Positions 33,446 through 40,062 of a stretch of 41,349 nucleotides of DNA are shown one piece after another. Within the stretch, counting starts at the first letter, position 1; each line of letters opens with the position of its first letter. Under the pieces are notes generated by a model. It did no database searches. It was not told the DNA's origin and was given only the letters and a program-made list of their open reading frames with translations. The translations under genes and the position numbers were made by a program. The DNA is from Bacteroidales bacterium (GTDB taxonomy: Bacteria > Bacteroidota > Bacteroidia > Bacteroidales > P3): positions 1 to 41,349 of the forward strand of contig JAFZFU010000115.1 in NCBI GenBank assembly GCA_017555745.1, read 5' to 3'.

Positions 33446-33551
33446 CGACGTTGTAAGCCCTAGAGCCTAACCACCCCTAAGTATATCACATCAGTATCCC
33501 CTATAAGGGGGATACGTGATATACAGGGGTGAGGCTCGGCTAACAACGTCG
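33446..33551. repeat. Large imperfect palindrome
   Basis: Three nested stems share one centre near 33504. Outer: CGACGTTGTAAGCC (33446-33459) with GGCTAACAACGTCG (33538-33551), one mismatch. Middle: ACCACCCCT with AGGGGTGAGGCT (approximate). Inner: GTATATCAC (33481-33489) with GTGATATAC (33516-33524) and GTATCCCC (33494-33501) with GGGGATAC (33508-33515), with a 4 nt bulge. Together they would form a hairpin of about 106 nt. Confidence 0.75.
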
Positions 33552-33570
33552 AAGTTTGGTTTATGCTCAG

Positions 33571-33660
33571 CTACCGCTTCGCAGACAACAAGTCTACAAG
33601 ACCACTAGACTACGAGTGGATGATGCCTTATGCTCAGCTTGAAGCTTCGCAGACTACAAG
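33571..33660. repeat. 90 bp direct repeat, second copy
   Basis: Near-identical to 33159-33248 (three differences by eye). The large palindrome at 33446-33551 lies between the two copies. Confidence 0.75.
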
Positions 33661-33839
33661 TCCACAAGACTACAAGACTACGAGTGGATGATGCATGACT
33701 AGTCGTCTTGGCACCACCTCTGTAATTCCATGTTTCCGTAGTTCCATAAATCCGCAAAAGCATCCGTAATTCCATGATTCCGGCACAGCCGCCACCTTAA
33801 GACCTAACAGATAAGGAGATCGGAATTCTACGATTTTTC

Positions 33840-33870
33840 TTGCACAATTCCGAAAAAAGTCGTATCTTTG
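33840..33870 (+). promoter_or_regulatory. Orphan Bacteroidota promoter
   Basis: TTG (33840-33842), a 20 bp spacer and TATCTTTG (33863-33870) form a good promoter match. It points at a 20-codon frame (33894-33956) preceded by AAGGGG, and no longer gene follows. It probably belongs to a decayed gene or drives a small RNA or peptide. Confidence 0.5.
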
Positions 33871-33893
33871 CAAAACTTTCCAAGGGGTAGAAA

Positions 33894-33956
33894 ATGGTGT
33901 TGCAGGATGATTTAGAGGTTGATGTTCTGCACGGTAAGAAACCATTCGAGGAATAA
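33894..33956 (+). CDS. Possible short peptide or gene remnant
   Basis: ATG to TAA encodes MVLQDDLEVDVLHGKKPFEE (20 residues). It has a promoter 24 bp and a purine-rich AAGGGG about 10 bp upstream, so it may be translated. The acidic sequence looks like the beginning of a longer protein, so a truncated gene start is as likely as a real peptide. Confidence 0.25.
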   Translation: MVLQDDLEVDVLHGKKPFEE

Positions 33957-34124
33957 GAGAGGGCGTTTTATTTGAGCTACGGGCAAAGAGTCGTGAGTTT
34001 GAGTTTCTCAAACAACGGATGTTTTTCAATTGTTGGCTGTTGTTGTTTGTCGCAATCAGTTTTTAGTGTATTACAAAACTACAAAGAATCTAAAATCCCG
34101 ACCCGTAAGTTAGCACTCGTAACC

Positions 34125-34195
34125 ATGCGGTTTACGACCCCAAACTGCCATACTTAGAGGTCGTAACTATGGCAGTTTTGACCTATAAACCGCAT
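34125..34195. repeat. Nested hairpin element
   Basis: Outer stem ATGCGGTTTA (34125-34134) with TAAACCGCAT (34186-34195); inner stem AAACTGCCATA (34142-34152) with TATGGCAGTTT (34168-34178). CGACC (34135-34139) can also pair with GGTCG (34159-34163) in the inner loop, which would form a pseudoknot. A degenerate relative lies at 541-588. Confidence 0.6.
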
Positions 34196-34245
34196 AGTTA
34201 GGATATTCATTTTTATAGTTTTTTTTCAGTGCAAGACAGCATTAA

Positions 34246-34531
34246 GGCAACTTCTAAAAAATCCATATTTCACTAACTTATAAGAAACCTTCTTTAAACT
34301 TTTGCTTGGTTGACTTCGTCGATGTTGCTATCGCTCGAAAGAGCTAATGCTTGGGCATTGCTCTTTACTCGCTTAATCGCAACGTTGTGTTTTTTTACCG
34401 AAATCTTTCTTTTTCTTTTTCAATCGCATAGCCCGCTATGCTCAATCAAATATATTGTAAAGACGTGCCGTGGCACATCTCTACTAGTAAAATTCCGTAA
34501 ATCACTTGCAAAGCAATTTTTAGAAATTACC
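34246..34531. repeat. MITE-like element, copy C
   Basis: Left end GGCAACTTCTAAAAAAT (34246-34262); right end AATTTTTAGAAATTACC (34515-34531), whose complement matches the left end with two or three changes. The interior contains TTCTTTAAACTTTTGCTTGG and TTGCAAAGCAATTTTT, as in copy A, an AAAGAGC-AATGC hairpin (34338-34366) and the palindrome at 34457-34484. It lies just downstream of the fic gene. The frame 34310-34606 across it is not supported. Confidence 0.6.
34457..34484. repeat. 28 bp palindrome GTAAAGACGTGCC / GGCACATCTCTAC
   Basis: The arms GTAAAGACGTGCC and GGCACATCTCTAC are inverted with two or three mismatches around a GT centre. The core GACGTGCC-GGCAC is like a palindromic repeat that I recall from several bacterial genomes (TAGAGACGTGCC type). 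It sits inside copy C. Confidence 0.55.
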
Positions 34532-34585
34532 TTACGTGAAAATCTATTTCAAAACAAGACAATATCTATTCCCTTTAGAAATCAC

Positions 34586-35650
34586 CTAAATTGTCGATGT
34601 TATTAATACATACCATTGCCTATCCGAATCTCTCCGTTGGACATATCCTTTTTTAAGTAAATTATTGATTTGTTTTTGTATAGCCGAAGTATTGACACCT
34701 ATAGTCTTTGTCAGCTCATCGTATGTAATGGTAGGATTTTCTTGCAAGGTGAATAAAATTTTCGAGGTATTGGGACTTCTGAAAGTAACGATCTGCCCGT
34801 CGTACCACCAAATATTTTCGTCTGCTTTTGTTACAAAATCAATATCAGCCTGTATTTCTGTCTTTATGAGATTGGTAAAATATGTATGAAAATGACGTAT
34901 TTCTCTCAACGAGGCTTTTGCTCCATCGGAAGGAATCGGTCCTACCACCAAATCAGATTGATGCAATGCTTCTAAATAAGATTGCTTGTTACGACTACGC
35001 ACCGCTATCATCGGCCAACCATGGCGCGAAAGTATATAGTTTACCATCAGTCGGGCTATACGTCCGTTACCATCTTCAAACGGATGAATACGTATATATC
35101 TATAATGAAACAAAGAAACCAATTCTACAACAGTGTAGTTGCCACTTCTTTCAGCATCATTGTACCACTTAACCAAATCGTGCATCAATGCCGGTGTTTC
35201 TTCCGGCGAGGCATATTCAAAACGATTGCCGTAACGAGTAATAACACTATTCGGACGTGTTTTATATCTGCCGGCATGAACTATGTATGAAGATTGAACA
35301 CCACCCGGCCAAGTGGTATATACAGTATAATCTTCACGCAAAAGGGTTTTATGTAATTGTCGTATAAATGTCTCGGTAAGAGGATGATTTTCTTTTGCCT
35401 CTTCTGTCATCATCTTTAACCCTACATTACTAGCTTTCATCTCTTCAAAATCCTTCATATCAGCTTCGCCACTTACCTTACCAAAGAGTAGCAAAAGTTC
35501 TGTTTGTCCATATGTAAGCGTGTTTCCCTCTATATGATTGGAGTTGTAATTATATTCTATCGTGAACTTTCCGGCAAGTTGAGCACGTTTTCGGTCATTG
35601 AGAGGATGAAGCGACAACCATTCATTATATACTACTTCAATATCTTTCAT
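34586..35650 (-). CDS. Fic family protein with N-terminal inhibitory motif and winged helix
   Basis: A 354-residue Fic protein, an enzyme family that usually transfers AMP from ATP to target proteins. The active-site motif HPFEDGNGRIAR (about 189-200) is complete, including the catalytic His and the GNGR anion pocket. An N-terminal helix carries SNHIEGN (about 37-43), which fits the inhibitory motif (S/T)xxxE(G/N), so activity is probably self-restrained by Glu41. The C-terminal 80 residues look like a winged helix (TITYDELTKTIGVNTSAIQK, then KKGYVQRRDSDRQW), suggesting DNA binding and autoregulation. The frame opens at 35707, but the ATG at 35650 is the usual start and keeps the repeats at 35667-35696 non-coding. 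Confidence 0.88.
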   Translation of the reverse strand: MKDIEVVYNEWLSLHPLNDRKRAQLAGKFTIEYNYNSNHIEGNTLTYGQTELLLLFGKVSGEADMKDFEEMKASNVGLKMMTEEAKENHPLTETFIRQLHKTLLREDYTVYTTWPGGVQSSYIVHAGRYKTRPNSVITRYGNRFEYASPEETPALMHDLVKWYNDAERSGNYTVVELVSLFHYRYIRIHPFEDGNGRIARLMVNYILSRHGWPMIAVRSRNKQSYLEALHQSDLVVGPIPSDGAKASLREIRHFHTYFTNLIKTEIQADIDFVTKADENIWWYDGQIVTFRSPNTSKILFTLQENPTITYDELTKTIGVNTSAIQKQINNLLKKGYVQRRDSDRQWYVLITSTI

Positions 35651-35666
35651 AAAACTATTTATTAAA

Positions 35667-35696
35667 TACCACCATTTTTGGTGGTAGCTTACCACC
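35667..35696 (-). promoter_or_regulatory. Candidate operator upstream of fic
   Basis: Three heptamers, TACCACC (35667-35673), GGTGGTA (35680-35686) and TACCACC (35690-35696), alternate in orientation just before the fic start. They are good candidates for binding the winged helix of the Fic protein. Confidence 0.5.
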
Positions 35697-35739
35697 ATTT
35701 CGAGCAACTTATTAACGAACTACACCACTAATATATTGT

Positions 35740-35916
35740 GACAACTTATAAAAATTCCACATTACTTGAATAGAAAGGAACTACCTTCCATACTTTCTAT
35801 ACTTGAGGACAACAGACAACAGAGGGGCGGAAGCCGGCTCATAGCTCAAAGCCATTTGCCACTACTTTCTATACCATCTATACATTCTCTAGCAAATACA
35901 ATTTTTAGAAGTTTCC
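35740..35916. repeat. MITE-like element, copy D
   Basis: Left end GACAACTTATAAAAATT (35740-35756) and right end AATTTTTAGAAGTTTCC (35900-35916), inverted with three mismatches. It lies upstream of fic, so copies C and D bracket that gene. The interior has three ACTTTCTATAC-type words but no coding frame. Confidence 0.5.
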
Positions 35917-35957
35917 TATAATTAATTCAACCAACGAGTTATTTAAATAGTATGGAT

Positions 35958-37109
35958 TCAATCCTCCAACAATTTCTCAAGTTGTTCTTTCGATGGAAGT
36001 ACTTTCATCAGTTCCTTATCCATTTCGTCTGCGGTTTTGTAGGTTGCTACACCCATTGGCTGACGGAAATCTTGCATAATGTATTCCACGTATGCTTTGT
36101 CAGCATCCTTACATAGAATAATTCCGATAGGTGGTTCTTCACCTTCTCTTCGGTCGTCATCGTTAAGAATGCGGAGATAACTACTAAGCTGAGCAAGGTA
36201 AGCTGTTTTGAATCGGCCTTTCTTCAACTCAAACACAACAAGACGACGCAAATCACGATTGTAGAATAGGAGGTCTATCCAATGGTCGTGACCGAGCTTG
36301 TCATAATGAACCTGACTACCATTGAATGTGAATCCCTTGCCAAAAGTCATAATGAAGTTCTTGATGTTATGCACTATGCTTTGTTCAATCACACGTTCGT
36401 CTACATCTTCCTCGTGCATACCCAGTTCTTCTACATTGACAAAATCGAGCAAGTATTCATCCTTGAACATCTTGATTGCCCTATATGCCTGTTTATAATC
36501 AGGAATAGTGGCAAGGAAGTTATTAGGCATTGCTCCTTGATGGTGATATAAGTCTTGCTTCTTTATAATGGATGGAAGAGATTCCGTTGTTGGTTTGTAA
36601 TTATGACAATAACGAATATAAAATAAGCGTTCATCCATATCCTTAGCAGTCTCAATTATCCGTATATGATGGGTAAAACTAATGCTTAAAAATTCTATTA
36701 TTGGGAAATCCGGCAAATTCGCCAATTGCAACTGGCGAATTGTAGAATATTTATCATCAAGATTTTGCGTATCTTTTTCAGTTTCGCCAATCGCAATTGG
36801 CGAATTGGATTCAAGCATACTCCATGCTTCGTAAAAAAGTCGCATATTCTTTAACTGACTTTCACCAAAACCACGAAGTCCGGGTAATTCATTTCGCAAT
36901 CTTTGGCTGATAGATTTTATCATTCCACTTCCCCAATGTTTATTTCGGGTATTGACAGAGATATAGCGACCTACACCAAAATACAATGCCAATTGTTCTT
37001 GATTAACAGCCTTTACTGCACGTGCTTGGCTTTGTAAGATTGCAGTTTTTAGTATGTTGACAGCATCAATAGTTTGTTGGATGCCGTTATTTTCAATATC
37101 CTTATCCAT
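35958..37109 (-). CDS. PDDEXK nuclease-domain protein (DUF1016/YhcG type)
   Basis: A 383-residue protein of the YhcG/DUF1016 type. The N-terminal domain (DUF1016_N) contains LALYFGVGRYISVN and FGESQLKNMRLFYEAW. The C-terminal domain has the PD-(D/E)xK core HDHWIDLLFYNRDLRRLVVF followed by ELKKG, then AYLAQLSSYLRIL, the usual arrangement of Asp, then Glu-x-Lys, then a Gln. Such proteins are frequent near mobile and defence genes; their target is unknown. Between the domains the gene has two palindromes (36717-36740, 36783-36804) that encode a variable insert. The gene is intact, and no partner restriction or modification gene is adjacent. Confidence 0.88.
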   Translation of the reverse strand: MDKDIENNGIQQTIDAVNILKTAILQSQARAVKAVNQEQLALYFGVGRYISVNTRNKHWGSGMIKSISQRLRNELPGLRGFGESQLKNMRLFYEAWSMLESNSPIAIGETEKDTQNLDDKYSTIRQLQLANLPDFPIIEFLSISFTHHIRIIETAKDMDERLFYIRYCHNYKPTTESLPSIIKKQDLYHHQGAMPNNFLATIPDYKQAYRAIKMFKDEYLLDFVNVEELGMHEEDVDERVIEQSIVHNIKNFIMTFGKGFTFNGSQVHYDKLGHDHWIDLLFYNRDLRRLVVFELKKGRFKTAYLAQLSSYLRILNDDDRREGEEPPIGIILCKDADKAYVEYIMQDFRQPMGVATYKTADEMDKELMKVLPSKEQLEKLLED

Positions 37110-37187
37110 AGTTAAACTGTTAATTACGACCTTTTACAACGAAGAAAGTATTTAGAATGCAATAACTTCTATGTTTTTATTTACTCA

Positions 37188-37344
37188 ACTTTAGCATTTG
37201 GCTTTTAGCTTTTTGACATACAACAACTATTGCCTATTTGTTATCTCTGTCTATTGAGTGATGGAACATAATTTTTTCTACGAACAAAGTAATTTGAAAT
37301 AGATAGTTGTTGCAATAGCTGAACCAAAAGCCAATGGCTAAAGT
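37188..37344. repeat. 157 bp imperfect inverted-repeat element
   Basis: Left arm ACTTTAGCATTTGGCTTTT (from 37188) is inverted against AAAAGCCAATGGCTAAAGT (37326-37344) with two changes. Inner words CAACAACTAT (37221-37230) and ATAGTTGTTG (37303-37312) pair perfectly. The interior is A/T rich and non-coding. This resembles a second family of miniature elements. Confidence 0.6.
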
Positions 37345-37365
37345 ATAGTTGTTTATGATATAGTC

Positions 37366-37403
37366 TAAAGTATAGGCAATTTTTAAAAATTGCCTATACT
37401 TTA
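37366..37403 (-). terminator. Perfect 38 bp palindrome at the end of the gamma-lyase gene
   Basis: TAAAGTATAGGCAATTTTT (37366-37384) and its exact complement (37385-37403) meet without a loop. The right arm includes the stop codon. It may act as a terminator, and its centre (GGCAATTTTT) also resembles the ends of the MITE-like elements. Confidence 0.6.
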
Positions 37404-38585
37404 TATTTTATCCAAAGCTTGAGAAAGATCGGCGATGATGTCTTCCACTTCTTCGATACCTACGCTAAATCGTACCAAACCGTCGGTGATGCCTGCCGCC
37501 TTTTTAGCTTCGGCGTTCACTTTGGCGTGGGTCATACTTGCAGGGTGTTGGATAAGAGTTTCTACACCACCTAGAGATACTGCAAGGATAGCAAGTTTTA
37601 CCGAGTTCATCATCTTACGACCTGCTTCTATTCCGCCTTTAAGTTCGAAACTAATCATAGTACCGTTGCCACGCATTTGGCGTTTGCCAAGTTCATATTG
37701 AGGGTGAGATGGTAAACCGGGATACATAACCGATTCTACTTTTGGGTGGTTTTCCAAAAACTCTGCCACTTTCATAGCCGAAGCTTGAGCACGTTCTATA
37801 CGGATGGCAAGAGTTTTAAGTCCGCGGATAACCATGTATGCTTGGTGTGGATCCATATTTCCACCAAGGTTAAGCATCATCACATTTAGTTTTTTGTATA
37901 GCTCTTGTGTTTTGGCTATAACTATACCGCCTACTATGTCGGCATGTCCGTTGATGAACTTAGTAACAGAGTGCAATACAACATCGGCTCCCATATCCAG
38001 TGGGTTTTGCAAGTATGGGCTACAGAATGTATTGTCTACTACAAGTAACAAACCGTGTTCTTTTGCTATTTTGGCACATGCTTCAATATCTGTAATACCC
38101 ATTGTAGGGTTTGCAGGTGTTTCTATGTAAAGCATTTTGGTATTTGGACGTATAGCTTTCTTTATGTTTTCTACATCTTCGGTTTTCACGTAAGTACTTT
38201 CTACACCAAAACGCGACATGTGACCTTCCATCATAGTACGAGAAGCACCATATACAGCATCGGAGCTGATCATGTGGTCGCCGGCGTTAAGGTAAGCCAT
38301 ATACACAGTAGATACTGCCGCCATACCCGAAGCGAAAGCCACTGCACCAAAGCCGTGTTCAAGTTCAGCCACTTGGCGTTCAAGTGCCGATACTGTGGGG
38401 TTGCCTATACGAGTGTAGATATATCCGTCTTTTTCGCCTGCAAAACAAGCAGCGCCATCTTCGGCACAGTCGAAACGGAAAGTAGATGTTTGGTAAATAG
38501 GCACTGTAGCTGCCTTGTATTCGTCGTGGTGTCCGCCACCATGTATAAGTTTGGAGTTGAATCCAAGATCTTTTGTATCTATCAT
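37401..38585 (-). CDS. Cys/Met metabolism PLP enzyme (methionine gamma-lyase-like)
   Basis: A 394-residue enzyme of the cystathionine gamma-synthase/gamma-lyase fold. The PLP lysine is K209 in HSVTKFINGHAD, and D184 lies in VVDNTFCSPYL. Overall it is closest to methionine gamma-lyases (GAACFAGE, SRxGNPT-like TRIGNPT, ETPANPTMGITDIE, AVSLGGVETLIQHPASMTH), which split methionine or homocysteine to methanethiol or H2S, ammonia and 2-oxobutyrate. The cysteine that typical methionine gamma-lyases carry in YGCT (Cys116 in Pseudomonas) is Ala114 here (VYGAS), so cystathionine gamma-lyase or synthase activity cannot be excluded. A good promoter lies upstream and a perfect palindrome overlaps the stop. 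Confidence 0.9.
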   Translation of the reverse strand: MIDTKDLGFNSKLIHGGGHHDEYKAATVPIYQTSTFRFDCAEDGAACFAGEKDGYIYTRIGNPTVSALERQVAELEHGFGAVAFASGMAAVSTVYMAYLNAGDHMISSDAVYGASRTMMEGHMSRFGVESTYVKTEDVENIKKAIRPNTKMLYIETPANPTMGITDIEACAKIAKEHGLLLVVDNTFCSPYLQNPLDMGADVVLHSVTKFINGHADIVGGIVIAKTQELYKKLNVMMLNLGGNMDPHQAYMVIRGLKTLAIRIERAQASAMKVAEFLENHPKVESVMYPGLPSHPQYELGKRQMRGNGTMISFELKGGIEAGRKMMNSVKLAILAVSLGGVETLIQHPASMTHAKVNAEAKKAAGITDGLVRFSVGIEEVEDIIADLSQALDKI

Positions 38586-38640
38586 TATATTATTGTATTT
38601 ATTGTTATTACTATATTTTCATATTTCTGTTATCGAGTTG

Positions 38641-38672
38641 CAAAGTTACGTCTTTTTCTTGAACAATGACAA
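38641..38672 (-). promoter_or_regulatory. Promoter of the gamma-lyase gene
   Basis: TTG (38672-38670), 21 bp, and TAACTTTG (38648-38641) on the minus strand fit the Bacteroidota consensus. It starts only a few bases after the radA stop codon, so the gene is transcribed on its own. Confidence 0.6.
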
Positions 38673-38675
38673 CAT

Positions 38676-40046
38676 TTAGGCGAATAATTTTCTAAACGCC
38701 TCTTCGATAATACCAAGTTCCACTATCTCGATATTGTATTTAGTTTTGTCTAAAGACTTTGCATTGTATTTAGAAATAAATATACGTTCAAATCCAAGTT
38801 TATCGGCTTCGGCTATTCGTTGTTCCACTCTGTTTATAGGTCTTATCTCGCCCGAAAGTCCTATTTCGGCGGCAAAGCAGTCGTTGGAATTGATAGGTAT
38901 ATCCACGTTAGAAGATAGTATAGCCACCACCACGGCGAGGTCCAAAGCCGGATCGTCGACACGTATACCTCCCGCAATATTCAGAAAGACGTCCTTGGCA
39001 CCAAGTTTAAAACCGCAACGTTTTTCGAGTACTGCCAATAACATAGACATACGTCGGAGATCGAAACCCGTTGCCGATCGTTGGGGAGTGCCATATACAG
39101 CACTGCTCACCAATGCCTGAATCTCTATAAGTATGGGACGCATTCCCTCCAACGTGGCAGATATGGCTGTGCCGCTTAGGTTCTCATCTCTATGCGAGAG
39201 GAGTATTTCGGAAGGATTAGCCACCTCACGAAGGCCGTTGCCATGCATCTCGAATATTCCCAACTCGGCAGTAGAACCGAAACGATTTTTAATGGAACGC
39301 AGTATGCGATAACCATAATTACGGTCACCCTCAAACTGAAGCACACAATCGACTATATGCTCCAATACCTTGGGGCCGGCAATGGCTCCATCTTTGGTAA
39401 TATGTCCTATAAGAATAACGGGAGTACCTGTGGCTTTGGCAAAGCGCTGAAACTCGGCTGTACATTCCTTTATTTGCGACACACTACCGGCCGATGACTC
39501 TATCACACTTGTAGATAATGTTTGTATCGAATCCACAACAACAACATCGGGTTGCAAAGTCTCGATATGCGAAAATATCTGCTGGGTTGATGTCTCCGTA
39601 ACCACATAGCAGTTCGAAGGCTTGTTAGTTATACGTTCGGCACGCATACGTATCTGCTGCTCGCTTTCTTCGCCGCTTACATATAATATTTTCTTATCGG
39701 GCATGGTTAATGCCACTTGGAGCAATAAGGTAGATTTTCCAATACCGGGCTCACCTCCTATCAACAACAATGAACCTCTTACCAAACCACCTCCCAACAC
39801 ACGGTCAAACTCGTTGTTGCAAGTAGCTATACGCTCTTCCTTATTGTAAGTCACTTCGTGTACAAGTTTCGGAGTACTTGTAGCGGTGTTTGTAGATGTC
39901 TTTTCCCATTTATTGTTGCTATCGTCGCGTTTAACCACCTCTTCCACAAAAGAGTTCCAACTACCACAATGCGGACATTTGCCCAACCACGACGACGATT
40001 GTGCGCCACAATTTTGACAATAATAAAATACTTTGTTCTTTGCCAT
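38676..40046 (-). CDS. radA: DNA repair protein RadA
   Basis: RadA (Sms) is a RecA-like branch-migration helicase that helps process recombination intermediates. The 456-residue product has the N-terminal zinc finger CQNCG and CPHCG (10-13 and 24-27), Walker A GGEPGIGKST (97-106), VVVDSIQTL, the RadA-specific KNRFGS (near 250) and a C-terminal Lon-like domain starting near 280. Length and order are normal for the family. It starts 16 bp after the stop of the next gene on the same strand, so they may be co-transcribed. Confidence 0.97.
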   Translation of the reverse strand: MAKNKVFYYCQNCGAQSSSWLGKCPHCGSWNSFVEEVVKRDDSNNKWEKTSTNTATSTPKLVHEVTYNKEERIATCNNEFDRVLGGGLVRGSLLLIGGEPGIGKSTLLLQVALTMPDKKILYVSGEESEQQIRMRAERITNKPSNCYVVTETSTQQIFSHIETLQPDVVVVDSIQTLSTSVIESSAGSVSQIKECTAEFQRFAKATGTPVILIGHITKDGAIAGPKVLEHIVDCVLQFEGDRNYGYRILRSIKNRFGSTAELGIFEMHGNGLREVANPSEILLSHRDENLSGTAISATLEGMRPILIEIQALVSSAVYGTPQRSATGFDLRRMSMLLAVLEKRCGFKLGAKDVFLNIAGGIRVDDPALDLAVVVAILSSNVDIPINSNDCFAAEIGLSGEIRPINRVEQRIAEADKLGFERIFISKYNAKSLDKTKYNIEIVELGIIEEAFRKLFA

Positions 40047-40062
40047 TAATCACATTACAATA

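Larger units (their letters stand above)
32395..34585. repeat. Gene-poor region of degenerate repeats
   Basis: About 2.2 kb without a convincing gene. Short modules recur in shuffled order: CTTCGCAGACTACAAG (about seven variants), GACTACGAGTGGATGATGC (about six), TTATGCTCAGCT (three), ACGACTAGTCGTCTTGGCAC (two, one altered), and TGTAATTCCATAATTCCG-like runs (many). Frames that cross these modules encode repetitive peptides and are not supported. The region separates the ter cluster from the fic and nuclease genes and may be a decayed insertion site. Confidence 0.65.

Noticed and set aside
33670..34029. 119-codon minus-strand frame
   Set aside because: Runs through degenerate repeats and encodes repeat-derived peptides.
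32395..34585. CRISPR array
   Set aside because: Repeats are degenerate, of different types and unevenly spaced, without unique spacers of constant length; no cas genes nearby.
34310..34606. 98-codon plus-strand frame
   Set aside because: Lies across MITE copy C and the end of fic; not a conserved protein.
37110..37400. SAM or other riboswitch near the gamma-lyase gene
   Set aside because: This space is downstream of the gene, and the true upstream leader (about 55 bp) is too short for a riboswitch.
38055..38669. 204-codon plus-strand frame
   Set aside because: Antisense to the gamma-lyase gene, His/Phe/Tyr-rich shadow frame.
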